In this document: piece after piece, positions 44,702-56,413 of the stretch
Layout: every line of letters begins with the position of its first letter
Numbering within the stretch: position 1 is the stretch's first letter
Assembly (NCBI GenBank): GCA_037576195.1
Contig: CM075102.1
Span: 6,076,001-6,140,000, forward strand
Length of the DNA: 64,000 bases
Source of the DNA: Phytoseiulus persimilis
Lineage: Eukaryota; Arthropoda; Arachnida; Mesostigmata; Phytoseiidae
Direction: 5' to 3'
The notes under the pieces: model-generated
What the model was told of the DNA's origin: nothing
The model's database searches: none
Seen by the model: only the letters and a program-made list of their open reading frames with translations
Made by a program: the position numbers and the translations under genes

Positions 44702-45587
44702 ATTACAAGCTTGGAACGAGTTCTGCACCGTCGAGCGTTTTGAATCGTCCAACGCTTCTTGTGGAGAGGGTCGAGGCATGAATTCCAACACAATGGACCC
44801 CAGGGTACCGAGCACAACGGTGATTCCGGAAAGTTTTCGAACTGCAAGTGCAATCAGCAACTATGGTTCCTCCATCTCCGAACGCTAGTCATGGTCCCAG
44901 TTCCTCACGCAGGAGGTAAACCATAACCTTCAGGGAGAAGTTGGACATGCTGAAACGTCATGACCAAGGGCAGAAAGTCTCCGCAATAGTGTCGGCACTC
45001 AGAATGAGTCGAACGACCATCTCCTCGATCATTCACGAATTCACGACAGATCGATCGAGCCTTGTCTCTATTCGAGGTCATGGACCCTGAGCCGCGAGGA
45101 TTCACGAAGACAATGAGCGATTAAGGACGCCCTGACACCTTATCACTCTATACTAGAGGAGGAAGAGAGGCAGACCAAACAAACCAATATCAACAGCTCC
45201 TTCGTCTCTAACAGGGAAGCTTGAAAATCGTTGAGATCTTGTGTCGATAGTCCCCTGTTTAGAGAATGAGTATAGCTCGGGAACGCAGTCTGATCACATA
45301 TAACAGTATAAAGAACTGCTCTCCGGAGGCAATGCACGAGAGTCTCGACTCACGTCGTTTTTCGACTCACCTCGCTCAGTCCGACGCCAAGTACCGACGT
45401 AGGTCGAGACCCCACTGTATCGTTCCCCTAGACATAACATTGGCGCAGTCGACAATTTCGGACAGAACCATGGGGACGATGACAAGGGAGAGCAAAGTAT
45501 GGAACAAATCCTCAAGGATGTGGCCAACACAATCAGCTTCCTGAATTCCTGACTGTCTACCGTGTAAAAGAGGAGAAGCAGTCATCA
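44702..45587. other. No gene recognised
   Basis: Presumably includes 5' sequence of the gag remnant that follows. A short imperfect hairpin (TCTCGACTCACGTCG ... CGACGTAGGTCGAGA) spans about 45345-45410. A related motif, TCTCGACTTACGTCG, lies at about 32267. Confidence 0.35.
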
Positions 45588-46420
45588 GTGGCATATTCAG
45601 CCATTCGAAACGCTTCAATCCTTCTCGGCTCGTTCCTGTACAAGCCGGACGAAGACTTCACCTCCAAGAACTGGTTTGTTCGGAACAGGGCGATTCTCGA
45701 CGAGTCCACTCCGGTGGAGAAGTTACGAGTCCAGCTGATCTTGAAAGCACTCGGGGCAAACGAGTATGCAAGGGTCCACAGTCGTATGTCGCCAGACACT
45801 CCGGAATCAAGAGGGTACGAAGAAATCATCGAGATCTTGGAGAAAACCTTCGGCCCCATGAAATCGATCTTTCGTTGGCGACATGACATCCTCACTCAGA
45901 GCGCGCCGCTGTCCGCACTCACGAATCCACAAGAAATTGCGTATTAGGCAAATCTCTGACCAGCGAACAGCTCAGAATCTATTGGAAATCAATTACGCCT
46001 CCGGACCAGCGTTCAAGGAACTCCGTTATGTGATGCTCAAAGCAGTCAATGAGAAGCCCAAGCCTACTATCAGTGGTCTTCGGGAGGTTTTTACCAATCG
46101 AACTCAAGACTCAGCCATCGACTCAACCGGTATCTGCGCAGACTCATGCAATGTGAACTCCATCCAGCACGATCGGGGTCCGTCATCAAAGGGGAACCCG
46201 AGCTCACTTCACCAACGCCAGGCTCCAAGCAAAGGGCAGTCCGTAGGTCGGACGGAATCCAAACAAACCGGTGCTTGCGCTAGTTGTGGCGGCTCACACG
46301 AGCGCCGCACTTGCCGCTTCTTCCAAGCGACTTGCAAATTCTGTCAGAAGCAGGGACACTTTCAGAGAGTCTGCCGCTCATATCTGAGACAATCTGGAAA
46401 AAGTCTTCAGACGCCATCTT
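45588..46420 (+). pseudogene. Second Ty3/gypsy Gag remnant
   Basis: Capsid: NWFVRNRAILDESTPVEKLR, LILKALGANEYARVHSRMSP and YEEIIEILEKTFGPMKSIF. After a shift near 45945 it continues ISDQRTAQNLLEINYASG and LREVFTNRT, then two zinc knuckles, CASCGGSHERRTC and CKFCQKQGHFQRVC. It ends near 46420, where the LINE 5' region starts. No LTR or pol seen. It differs in sequence from the gag at 35.7-40.7 kb. Confidence 0.8.
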
Positions 46421-46568
46421 TGTTTACATGTGATTGGACACGCTCTCCTGGCCTAACCGGGAGATTCATCGAAATCCTGTGAATTCATCCAGTTATACCT
46501 CGCATTTCTTGGTCACGAAGTGTCTCCGAGCCCATCTGAACATTTCTGACACCAGTCTGACAGCAGAA

Positions 46569-47402
46569 ATGCAGAATTCAGACTCACAACAGATACTCAA
46601 CGAGCTGCGCTCGATTCGTGCGGACATGGCGGCCGACAAGAAGGAAGTTCTTGAGAAGCTTGACGAGATTGGAAGACTGAGAGCGACCGTGGAAAATCTC
46701 CAAAGCAGAGTGAGCTCCCTCGAACAGGAAAATTTATACATTAAAGAAGAGCTCCGCTCTGCTCAACTTATGAGCAATCAGAATGAACAGCACGCGAGAG
46801 CCTCGAACCTTCTGTTCTTTGGAGTGTCAGGAAAGGTGAACGAGCTCAGGAGGGAAACGGAGGTATATGTGAGGGAGCTACTGGCAAGAGCCGGAGCAAA
46901 CTCCAGACTGATTTGTGCATAACGGCTGAACCGTAAGAAAGAGGGAAGCCCGATCCTGGCGACATTTGAGAGTAGGACCGATGCTCAGGAGACCTTTCAT
47001 CGGGTTAGAAAGATGTCCGACTTAAATGCAGGCCACATTGGGCTGGACGGAGACTCTGGAATCGTGGTGCGATTCCATTTGAGTAGACATCTGACACACC
47101 TACTGAGGTCTGCGTCGCGTCTCAGACGAGAGTTGGCTTGGTCGATGTGTCGCCCGAACAGTGACACCCAGTCTGTGGAGCTCAGGAAGGATGATTCTTC
47201 GCAGTCCCTCGTCTTCCGCACCGTGGAAGAACTTGTTGACTTCAAGGATCAGATGATAGAAAAGAAGCTCTTGAATCCCGTGAGCCCAGCAGCATCGATC
47301 AGTCGGCCCACCAGAAATAACAGGGAAAGAGCACCCTCAAAAGCAACGATTGAGGCAAGCGAGGCTCGTACAACCAAGAAACCTAATCAGAAAACCAAGT
47401 AA
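46569..47402 (+). pseudogene. LINE ORF1 protein (coiled coil plus RRM-like), one stop
   Basis: From the ATG at 46569: a long coiled coil (ELRSIRADMAADKKEVLEKL, VENLQSRVSSLEQENLYI). An RRM-like domain follows, starting ASNLLFFGVSGK and continuing after the stop with SPILATFESRTDAQETFHRV. A C-terminal domain and a basic Lys/Arg tail close it. This is the layout of L1-type ORF1 RNA-binding chaperones. A single in-frame TAA at 46920 interrupts it; both sides are in the same frame. ORF2 does not follow, because a Tc1 element starts at 47456. Confidence 0.75.
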
Positions 47403-47455
47403 CGTAGTGAACTTCGATTCGATTCTCGGTGATGGTATTATTACAACGATTGATA

Positions 47456-49667
47456 CAGTGGCGGTCAAAAGTTTTGGGCCAGACGACTTTTTACGGGTTT
47501 TTCGGAAAATGCATGAAACACGGCGCTGACAAACACACTGATGATCGGAGGCACATCGATTAACTGAACTATCTGAGGCCACATCAATATCGAGCGCGAA
47601 ACCGAAAATTTTCGATAAATTTCGAAAATTCGATGTGCAAAAATTTTGGGCCAAACCCTCGAAACCTCGAAATTCGCGGCCATTTCGCGGAAAAAAGTCC
47701 TGGGGACCGCCGTAGATTGGACGAGACCTCATTTGGAGGGTCCATCACTGGTTTTTGCAGCGCCAACCAATTTTTTTAATAATTTAGAACACGGCGAACG
47801 CCACAAGGACTTTCCTCGGTGACGACCGGCAGCGCAGCACGAATGACGGACAACAGAGTGAGAAGCGGCATTCTTACGATGAGAACGACGACGTTTCCGA
47901 ATTTCTTCAGTCGTAACGGTGCGTTCGGAGTTCTGCGTTCACTATCATGGGAAAGCATACGTCTTTGGAGGTTCGGGAAATTATGCTACGAATGTCAGAA
48001 CTCGGCAAGAAATCGCATGATATCGCTGTACTGACGAACACCTCCAGAAGTACGGTGAACAGAGTGCTCGAGAAGTATCGTTCATCAGGCTCTCTCCGAG
48101 ACGAGCCTCGAAGCGGAAGACCTCGAAAGACCACAGCAAGAATAGATAAGCTGATTAAACGAAAGGCTATCATTAATCCGAGAACCAATGCGTCGCAGAT
48201 CGCGCGCGAGCTCAAGGAGGAAAATCTTGCTCATATGAGTCGTGAAACAGTCACACGCCGTCTCCGGAACGTCGGCCTTTTCGGCCGTTGCGGCCAGAGG
48301 AAGCCTTTTATCAGCAAGCGCACACAAGCGGTTGAATTTCGCCAGGGCTCATCAATGGTGGTCTCTAGATCAATGGGCGAAGGTGTTCTTCTCCGACGAA
48401 TCGAATTTCGAGCTGTTCGGTACCCATGGGAGAACGTACGTCCGACGCCCACGAGGCGGCAAAGAGAGGAACGCGGTCAGGTATCAGATACCCACAGTCA
48501 AATTCGGCGGTGGGAATATCATGGTCTGGGGTGGATTCTCTCTGAACGGTGTCGGTCCCCTGAGGAGAATCGAAGGCAAAATGGACGCCTTGATGTACAG
48601 AGACATACTGGAGAATACTATGTTGCCATTCGTTCGAGAAAACATGCCTAGAGGTTGGGTCTTCCAGCAAGACAACGACCCCAAGCACAGTTCCGTCAGG
48701 CTCAAAGAATTTTTCACCAAGCGGAAGGTCCCCGTGATGGAGTGGCCTTCTCAATCCCCTGATCTGAACCCAATCGAGCACATATGGCAAGAGCTAAAGA
48801 TGCACTTGAGATCGACAAATCACTCGAACAAGACAGAATTATGGAATCAAGTGGAAAATCTGTGGCTCAACATTCCCAATGAACGCATACGAACCTTGAT
48901 CGAATCTATGCCACGTCGATGTGCTGCCGTAATAGAGTCCAGGGGCTATGCCACCAAATACTGAGCGAGAAATCGACCGATGCGAACGCTTTCATTGAGC
49001 TGTTACTCCGGTCGATATCAACTATGAAATCAGAATCTGTGAATGTGTTTTTTTTCCTTTTCAAATAAATACCATAAGCAGCGCTAAATTGACGTGAAGC
49101 ACGTGATTTTTCAGTCTGTTCGGAGTGCCGACATCAGATCCGAGTGACTCCCATGAGCGCGTGAAGCCAGGATTTTGGAATCCATCTTCAATATTTCGAA
49201 TTTTCACAATCCGAGAGTAAATATACAACTCCGGAAGTTCTCTGCATGCCAACGAGTGCATTCGCGAGCTCGGGGAACATTCAGCGAAGAGTCCTCTGCT
49301 GATGGCACCTCGTTGTCATCGTTGGAATAGCGCATCCTATGAATGGCTAGCTTAGTCAACATTCCTTGAGATTTTACGAAAGCTCTGGAGAATGATTACC
49401 CTGGGTGTAAGTAGAGGTCGTGTGTGGACGAACAATATAAGACGAGGTCGTAGGAGAGTTCCACGGTATGCTGGTTGTCCGTGGAAGCGTCCTGATGTTC
49501 GGGCAGATTTGGCCCGAAACTTTTGCTCATCACATTTTCGAGGAAAATAAAAAAAAATCCGTTCTGTCCTCGGTATTTATATCAGTTCTCATACCCGAGC
49601 TCCTAGGGTCATATTCAATCATCACTGCGAGAATCAGCTCCGCAGCGCATGCATTTGACCGCCACTG
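47456..49667 (+). mobile_element. Tc1-like transposon, TA-flanked, IR/DR ends
   Basis: Begins CAGTGGCGGTCAAAAG after TA (47454-47455) and ends ...TTTGACCGCCACTG before TA (49668-49669). Inside each end a second copy of the motif is visible. On the left, GTGCAAAAATTTTGGGCC near 47635 echoes GTCAAAAGTTTTGGGCC. On the right, TTGGCCCGAAACTTTTGC near 49510. That is the inverted-repeat/direct-repeat arrangement. Carries one transposase gene with a frameshift. Confidence 0.9.
47947..48964 (+). pseudogene. Tc1 transposase (DD34E), one frameshift
   Basis: ATG at 47947. Two N-terminal helix-turn-helix units: EIMLRMSELGKKSHDIAVLT then SQIARELKEENLAHMSRETV, joined by the GRPRK hook. Catalytic domain: FFSDESNF (Asp 1), GGNIMVWGGFS, WVFQQDNDPKHSS (Asp 2) and SQSPDLNPIEHIW (Glu), with exactly 34 residues between Asp 2 and Glu. 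A small indel near 48322-48330 shifts the frame; otherwise no stops to 48964. The protein would cut and rejoin the element at TA sites. Confidence 0.9.
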
Positions 49668-50048
49668 TATATCTATTACTCGCGGGATCTCGGTGATATG
49701 TTTCACATCTATGTACGCACGTCTATTGTATGGAGAGCACAAGCGTTCGGGGGGGGGGGGGGCGCACAGTGTACCAAATGCGCGTTTTAGGTGGGAAAAA
49801 TTCATACCGGGGTAGACTCCATTTCCCGTTTAACGGAGAATGATTCCCGTTATCCGTCAAACGTAATAGAACGAGGAAACGGGGACGCGATTCCGTGCGA
49901 TTCGTCGATTCATTGCCCTGTGCACTCCGCGCGCTCTGTCTGGTACATGGTAATGATCCTTGCTGACGACGGTCGCGCCGAGAGAGGGCGGCCGTATGGC
50001 GCGACGCCTGACGTTCCAAGTCTGCCCAGGTGCACTGTCTCTGATATA
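49668..50048. other. No gene recognised
   Basis: Contains a 14-G homopolymer (49749-49762) and sequence between the Tc1 and the MITE. Confidence 0.4.
49749..49762 (+). repeat. Homopolymer, 14 G
   Basis: Uninterrupted G tract. Confidence 0.9.
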
Positions 50049-50708
50049 CAGGGTGGTCATCGTAAGTCGGGAACTTTCTTACTCTCTCTTCTTTTGCTCA
50101 TAACTCGGTGAAAAATGGTCGGATTCTGGAAAATCTTCCTGCGTTCGATAGCTGGAAGGTCTCGTCGAATTTTTCAAATCGGCCTGGAAATTGCATTTTT
50201 CTTTTAACTTCTCTCAAAAAACTGATCGACGAACTTCTGAGGTCAACCGATCGAATTCGAAAGTGCTAAAGTCGAGGCAGGATAGGATACTGCTCAGACG
50301 CCCGGCAACTCCAGATTTCTAGCTCAGGATCTGTGAGAAGGACGAAAGATCGTTTCAACCTCGACGTCAGGATCGACCACCTGATAAGATCGCGTACTCT
50401 TTGCATTTAGGCCGGTAGCTCCTCAGGGATGCCGAATTCGAAAATTTTTCCGATGGCAAAAAGTTCTTAGATTGGTCCAGACTACCCGACTATGGAGTTG
50501 CCGGGTCGATCCGACAACTCCGGATTTTCGGGCAAAAAAAAAGTTGCCGGATTCAATTTTCTACCGATTTACGAAATTCGACGAGAAAAAGACGCGCCGT
50601 CCTTCCAGCTATCGAACGCAAAAGGATTTTCCAGAATCCCATTTTTCACCGAGTTATGAGCAAAAGAAGAGGGGATAAGAAAGTTCCCGACTTACGATGA
50701 CCACCCCG
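50049..50708. mobile_element. MITE of Tc1/mariner type
   Basis: 660 bp with ends CAGGGTGGTCATCGTAAGTC and its near-perfect reverse complement, each next to TATA. The inverted similarity extends about 150 bp inward (GTCGGGAACTTTCTTA, TTCTTTTGCTCATAACTCGG, GCGTTCGATAGCTGGAAGG). No open frame of note. Mobility would depend on a transposase supplied in trans, not evidently the Tc1 at 47.5 kb, whose ends differ. Confidence 0.9.
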
Positions 50709-51656
50709 TATACATCTGCTGGGAGTCACGTATCACTAAAGTCAAAGAAAAATCATGTCACTCAGATAACATGGATGATATATCAGAACTTTGTTTGAGG
50801 CAATGTATCATTGAAGCTAGGTAGTATTGTGCATAATTGTGAACTCCCGCGAGTTGACGAGCAGACAGCTGAAGTAGCAGGGATCTATTGTGGAAGCAAA
50901 TGCATATTTTGTGAGTCTTGGGTCTCCAAAAACCTTTCCCAAGGCTTATCAGCCTGATAAAAATGTTTGAGAAATAAATAGTCTTCGAAACGCTCATCGC
51001 TGAGGCTCTCTTGACAGAACCTCCTAGCGTGGCGCGCAACACTGAAGCAGCGTTCAGCCGGCACGCTCGTCGCTTGGAGGCTTTCGAAAGTTCTGTAAAT
51101 GCTTTCCGGAAATACTCTCTTCGCACCCTGTTTGTGCATCTCCATCAGTGTCTCGGGAGAGAGCTCCGCAGTGGCAGGGCCGTCTTCATCCTCATCCTCG
51201 TCCCGATCCTTCAGAAGCTCGAGGCCATCGTCCGAGTCCGAATCATTGCCTGGTGCTGGTGCGCGTTGCTCCCCCATCGGCGCCGCGTCGAGGCGCGGGA
51301 ACGCGTCGATCTCCCCACATATGCTCCCGAATTCAGCAAATGTTTCTTGCTGCTTTTCGGTGTAGGTGATGCGCTCAGCTTCGAGGAATGCGTCCAAAGG
51401 AGTATTTTCGTCCCTCTTCTGGAGATATCTCGCGAGCCGTGATGCGACTCCTCGACGTTGGAGTATTCGGAAGCACAGGTTCCTATGAAGCGCCTTTGCG
51501 AAGTCTGTCTGCCTCTCCTTGACATCCCGGAGCATGAGCTGCGGGAGCAAACAGAACCATCACTATTCGTTCAGACTTGATTGATTGATTGATTTTATTT
51601 CGATCTTCCATGTGCACATATGGTCTCTTTCGTTTCAGGGGTGAAGTGTTCTGCAT

Positions 51657-54600
51657 TCACAGATCATTTTTCTCCCAGCATCGTAAGATTTCCTTCGTCC
51701 TTCTAACGTCCTTCGGTGTTGAGTCGGGGTGAAGTCCAATTCGGAACGGGAATTCTCGTGGGGGATACCTTCCTTCTTCGCATTCCATCACGACGTGTGT
51801 GTCGGTTTCGGGTCTTCCGCATATGTTGCAGTTCAAGTCGATAGAAGGATCGCGGTTATGTCGTTGGGTTCTGGTGTTGAGCATTCCTGCTCTTGTTAAC
51901 GCCAGAAGCCGACTGCCCCGCGAGTTATCGTACATATCCAGCTGGAGACCTCTTGTCTCTTTGAATTGTCGATAAATGCACAGTGTGGACTTGGATTCCA
52001 TGTTCTGTTTCCATGTATTGTCCAGTTCATTCTGCACCCTAATTTTGAGTTCTTTGCGGAATAGAGTCCACATTGCTGTGCCCGATGTATTTCTGGTCAG
52101 CCCGAGGTTTTCCAGGTCGAATTGCAATCTCAATTTCTTGAGTCTCTCTGTTGCAGTGACCGAGGTGTTTGTTATCTCGGTCGCCGTGAGGACAAGCTTG
52201 GGCCATCTCGTTGGGTCCATAGATCTTATCCTTTCGAAGTACATCGTTTTGCTCGTGGTTTCCCGGGCGTCGAAGGAGTTCCAGCCTAGTTCTCCCTCGA
52301 TGAACTCCTTTGATATGGTGGAGTGGGGTATCCCGAGAGCCCATCTCCCCGCATCTCTTTGCCTGACTTCGATGAGGTTTCTCAGTCTTTTGGGCATTGT
52401 AATTGCCGCGTTGCAATATGTGAGTTGCGGGACAGCGGTGGCTTTCCAGAGAATTTTGGATACTTCGAAACGGTTGAAGCTCCAGAGTGTTCTCGCGTTG
52501 AGTCTTTGGATCGCCTTATTTGCCGTTTCGGTCAACTTTACCCAATGTTGGGCCAAGTAGTCTTTTTCGGCTGATAGTTCGATTCCGAGATACTTATATG
52601 ATGCTACCTCTGGTATTTGCATCCCTTGTATACTCAGGTTTCGATTTTGGATATGTGTCTTTGGTGGTCGAGAGAAAACCAATGTGCCGCTCTTTTGAGG
52701 ATTGAATTTGATGGACCGGGCGTCTCCAAATTCTGTTGTTACCTTCAAAAGCGTTTCAATATCCTTCCATTCGTGTGCCATCAGAACGATGTCGTCGGCA
52801 AACATCAGGCCAGGGATCGTGAAATATTTTTTCTCTTTCACGTCCCAGAAATTGCCTTTTTTCGCAAATCTAAAGCCAATCTCTTTTGAGAGTAGTTGCC
52901 GCTCGAGATCTGCGATATACAGGCTGAAGAGGATCGGAGATAGAGGACATCCCTGATGAAGTCCGGTGGGTATGGACATTTCGTTCGAGGTGTGGTCACC
53001 GTATTGAATGAAGATGTAGGTGTCTTCATACAGGTGTTTAATGAGCTCAATCAGTGTTGGGTTCATTCCTCTTTCCTCAAGAGTTTGCCCCAGCTTCCGT
53101 CGATCGATGCGATCGAAAGCTTTCGTAGCATCCAAGAACACGCAAATCAGACCCGTTTGTTGGGCTCTAGCGGTCTCAATTGCCGTTGTTAGAACAAAAA
53201 TGTTGTCCTCGCCCCGGCGGTCTTTCCTGAACCCATTTTGCATCTCCGATAGTTGTTCTGTCTCCTCTGTCCATTTTTGTATGTGTTTCCCCAGTATTTT
53301 GGTGAATACTCGATACATGACATAGGATACCGTGATGGGTCTGTAGGTGGTAAGGTTTCCCTTCGTTGAGTTTGGTTTTTCAAGAAGGGAGACACTGCCT
53401 ATCCTCCATTCCATCGGCAGCTCGTGAGTGCCTTCCAGAATCTCATTGAACACATCGGAGACATATTCGTAGCCGATATCGTTCAATGCTTTGAGGATTT
53501 TCGTCGGTATCTTGTCGGGTCCAGTGGCTGAATTCTCGGAGATTCCCGCCAGGGTGGTTTTCACCTCCGAACCTGTTGTGACAAGATCGACTCGTGGCCT
53601 CGAGAGGAAGCATCGATCCTTATGGTTAGGATTGTCTTCGGCTTCCAGCAGGTGATTTGCTACTCTAGTAAGGTAGGCTGTCATATCCAGCGGTTGGACA
53701 TCGTTACCAGCTTCATTTACTATTCGTATCCTGTCTGGTGCCTTTCTCTCGTTCTTCTTGATGTACTCCCAGAATGCTTTGGTTTTTGCTTGTCTGGGGG
53801 CTCTCATTATTTGGTCGTACATTTTACGATCCCTGATATGGAGTTGGTTCGCGATTTCGGTTCGGACAGCGTCTCGTGCTATTCGATACTGCCTTTTCGC
53901 TTCTTCCACGCCAATTCCAGTGTGTCTGGCTTTCCTCCATGCACGATTCTGTTCCCTTCTGTATCTCGAAAGTTGTGATATTTCGGGGGTGAGTATTCTC
54001 TTTCTCGTGTCTACATTGATGAGTTTAGTACTTTTGGTCATTGCATTTTGGAGGGCAGTCACCAGATCCCTGTAGTTGGCCGATCTTGGTGATCTGACCA
54101 AAGTTTCCAGTTCACTTGTGGCTGTTTCCGCTGCTTTTTGTAACCGTAATACTTTCACTCGTGCCTTTTGGAGTTTGCCGTTTCTCTTGCCCTTACCGAG
54201 GTGTAGGGTAATGAGGTTATGGTCGCTCCAGTTAAGGACTTCTTTGTTCTCGTCTATGTGCATGGACATGACCTCTCGGTATGCTGCAGCGTTGCAGAGT
54301 ACATAGTCGATTGACGACGAATGACCACCCTGTGTTCGGGTGATCTTTCCTTCGCATTTTTCGGACAGATTCAGAATTGTGAGGTCGTGTTGGTCGGCTA
54401 GCTCAATGATGAGCCGGCCCCGACCATCTAGTCTTCCGTCAAGCTGTTGGATATGGGCGTTCATGTCGCCCGCAATCACTAGCTTGGTGTCCTTCTCAAA
54501 TCTAGCTCGGATAACATCTCCTATATGTCGGAATTGTTCCTTATTCGAGTTCTGATCGGCGATGGCGGCGTAGACTGAGATGAAGACCCATTGTCGGTTT

Positions 54601-54892
54601 CCTATCTCAGTGCCTATTGCAATGAAATTAGTCCCTTTTTGGTCCAGCGTATCTCGTCCATGGTAGATCGGATAAGTATCCCTGTTCCACCGGATGATTT
54701 ACTGCCAGAGGGTCCGTTTCGATTGTTCCCGTAAAATGTGAACCCTTCGATCCGAGGTGGATTTTCTAGGTTCATCAGGTGGGTTTCTGAGAGGAGGAGG
54801 ATATCATAGTGGTCTGATAGTCTCCTAGTTTCAATTTTGAGAAGGTCTTGGTAGAGACTTTCCCACTTAGCTGGGTTTTTCCCGCCTTGCAT
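51657..54892 (-). pseudogene. LINE ORF2: endonuclease and reverse transcriptase, one frameshift
   Basis: The N-terminal APE-type endonuclease lies at 54614-54892 (YDILLLSETHL...GILIRS). A shift around 54650-54680 puts the rest in the long 940-codon frame. That frame has VIAGDMNAHI, SSIDYVLC and SDHNLITLHL for the endonuclease. Reverse transcriptase follows: GPDKIPTKIL, RPITVSYVMYRVFTKIL, GLICVFLDATKAFDRIDRR, GLHQGCPLSPILFSLYIADL, the catalytic FADDIVLM, and SYKYLGIELS. It ends with a C-terminal CCHC knuckle (CNICGRPETDTHVVMEC). Apart from the one shift it has no lesion. Confidence 0.9.
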
Positions 54893-54970
54893 GTTGAAAA
54901 CACCAATCTTAATGCGAAAATGTATTTTTATTTTGTCATCGTAGAGGGTGCCTTCGGGGGGAGCGGACCG

Positions 54971-56413
54971 CTAGGATGATGGTTTTTTGAGGGCTTCTTG
55001 TAGGATTCTGGAAAGCTCGATTGTTTCCTCCTCCTTGGTCACCTGTCGCTGAGGAGTCGAAGTTTGCGGCTGAGATTTTTTCTCTCTCCGCTCCTCAGGT
55101 TCTGGGTGGTGACTCCGGCCCTGTCTCCGGTTATCGTGGCTTTGAGGGTCTACGTGGGGTCGCCCCTTCTTTTGCTCACTGGTCCCCAACTCGAGTGAGG
55201 TATCTCCCACACTTCTTTTCTTCCCCGCGCCTCTTGGTGGCTGCGGCTTATTGAAGTGTGGTCGATCCAAGTCGGGGACTCGACCAGAGGTCTGATCTGT
55301 GTGGCTCGGACGCCTGGGGTGGCCTCCGAAATTGCTCGGACGGGTCGGAGCGTTACGAGCACCAGAGGTGGAGGGTTTCTCCTTGGTCTCGGTTGTCTCG
55401 ACCTTGGGTTCCGGCTGCGCACACAGATTTTTTGCGCCGTCGGACAGCAGCTGATCGATCTCGGCCGAGGGTATATGCAGGCCTTCGCCTATTCGGCGAC
55501 TAATCCTGATCATTGCCTCGACCTGACCAGCTTTATTCCAGCCCTGGTTTGAGTTAAACGCAGGGCGTTCTGAAATATACCTGAGATCTATTGTCTCAGT
55601 GCTGCCCTTCAGCTGAGTCAGCAGGCTGTCTATGTATGCAGAGTGGCCATAGTTCTTGTTGTCTACACGGAAGGTTGTGTAGACTGCCCTGTTGACTTTC
55701 TCGTGCCTCCCGAGCTCCTCGAGTGCTTGCTGCGCTTCCGCGACAGCCTCGCTCCTCTGGTACGAGGCCTCTTGGAAGACACTTTGACCTCCCCACACGA
55801 GGACTGTGGCAGAGCAGGTGTAGTCTGCCTTCTCCAGCTCAGCTGCTGCCTTTTGGCAGAGCTGCGCGGTGGAGAGAGGCCCGTACGTCCTGACTCTCAG
55901 TCCTCTGTATTTGTTGAGGAGCGCATATATGGTGTTCGACGGGAACAGATCGGCACAGTGCCGGCCAATGCTTAACATCACTATAGGTCCACGGTAGACC
56001 TGTTTAGGTGGTGCCGTCTTGAACTGCATGGGACTTTGGCTGATTGCTTCCCTCAGTTGGTTTTCGAGTTCGGCACATCTTGCCTCTGTTGCAGCAACGG
56101 TTGCTGCGAGGCTAGCCAATTTGAAGTCCCCAGCCTTCACTTCTTGGTTCTGCCACTCAATATAGTTTAGAGCGGCAGCCCGCTCAGTCATCAGAGCAAG
56201 GCGCTCTGACCCTGCGCAGGTGTGACACTGTAAGATTACAGAGTCGTTGGGGTTCATGTCCGTCCCCATCAGCTTCTCCTCACACTGACTGCAGATGTCG
56301 AATGTGGGATTAGCTCTGAGGGTTTCCGGACTGAATTCCATTTTGAGGGGTATTCGGAAAAGGTATTTTATTTCCACCCACTCACTCCTCTCCCTATTTT
56401 TCGGAGCTTCCAA
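54971..56413 (-). CDS. LINE ORF1 protein with zinc ribbon and esterase-like fold
   Basis: 480 codons, intact. The N-terminal part has a CxxC...CxxC unit (ICSQCEEKLM...LQCHTC), then a helical/coiled segment (LASLAATVAATEARCAELENQL). A domain of about 200 residues laid out like the SGNH esterase-like domain of some LINE ORF1 proteins follows: IVMLSIGRHCADLF, ATVLVWGGQSVF, AVYTTFRVDNKNYG, and NQGWNKAGQVEAMI. The tail is basic and Pro/Ser/Arg-rich with many RR and KK pairs. The usual GDS Ser and DxxH residues of the esterase are not evident, so an RNA-binding or structural role is likelier than catalysis. An alternative start is the Met about 24 codons on (MEFSPETL). Confidence 0.8.
   Translation of the reverse strand: MEAPKNRERSEWVEIKYLFRIPLKMEFSPETLRANPTFDICSQCEEKLMGTDMNPNDSVILQCHTCAGSERLALMTERAAALNYIEWQNQEVKAGDFKLASLAATVAATEARCAELENQLREAISQSPMQFKTAPPKQVYRGPIVMLSIGRHCADLFPSNTIYALLNKYRGLRVRTYGPLSTAQLCQKAAAELEKADYTCSATVLVWGGQSVFQEASYQRSEAVAEAQQALEELGRHEKVNRAVYTTFRVDNKNYGHSAYIDSLLTQLKGSTETIDLRYISERPAFNSNQGWNKAGQVEAMIRISRRIGEGLHIPSAEIDQLLSDGAKNLCAQPEPKVETTETKEKPSTSGARNAPTRPSNFGGHPRRPSHTDQTSGRVPDLDRPHFNKPQPPRGAGKKRSVGDTSLELGTSEQKKGRPHVDPQSHDNRRQGRSHHPEPEERREKKSQPQTSTPQRQVTKEEETIELSRILQEALKKPSS

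Noticed and set aside
51976-52560. A 194-residue plus-strand protein
   Set aside because: Antisense shadow of the LINE reverse transcriptase, which has all expected motifs on the minus strand.
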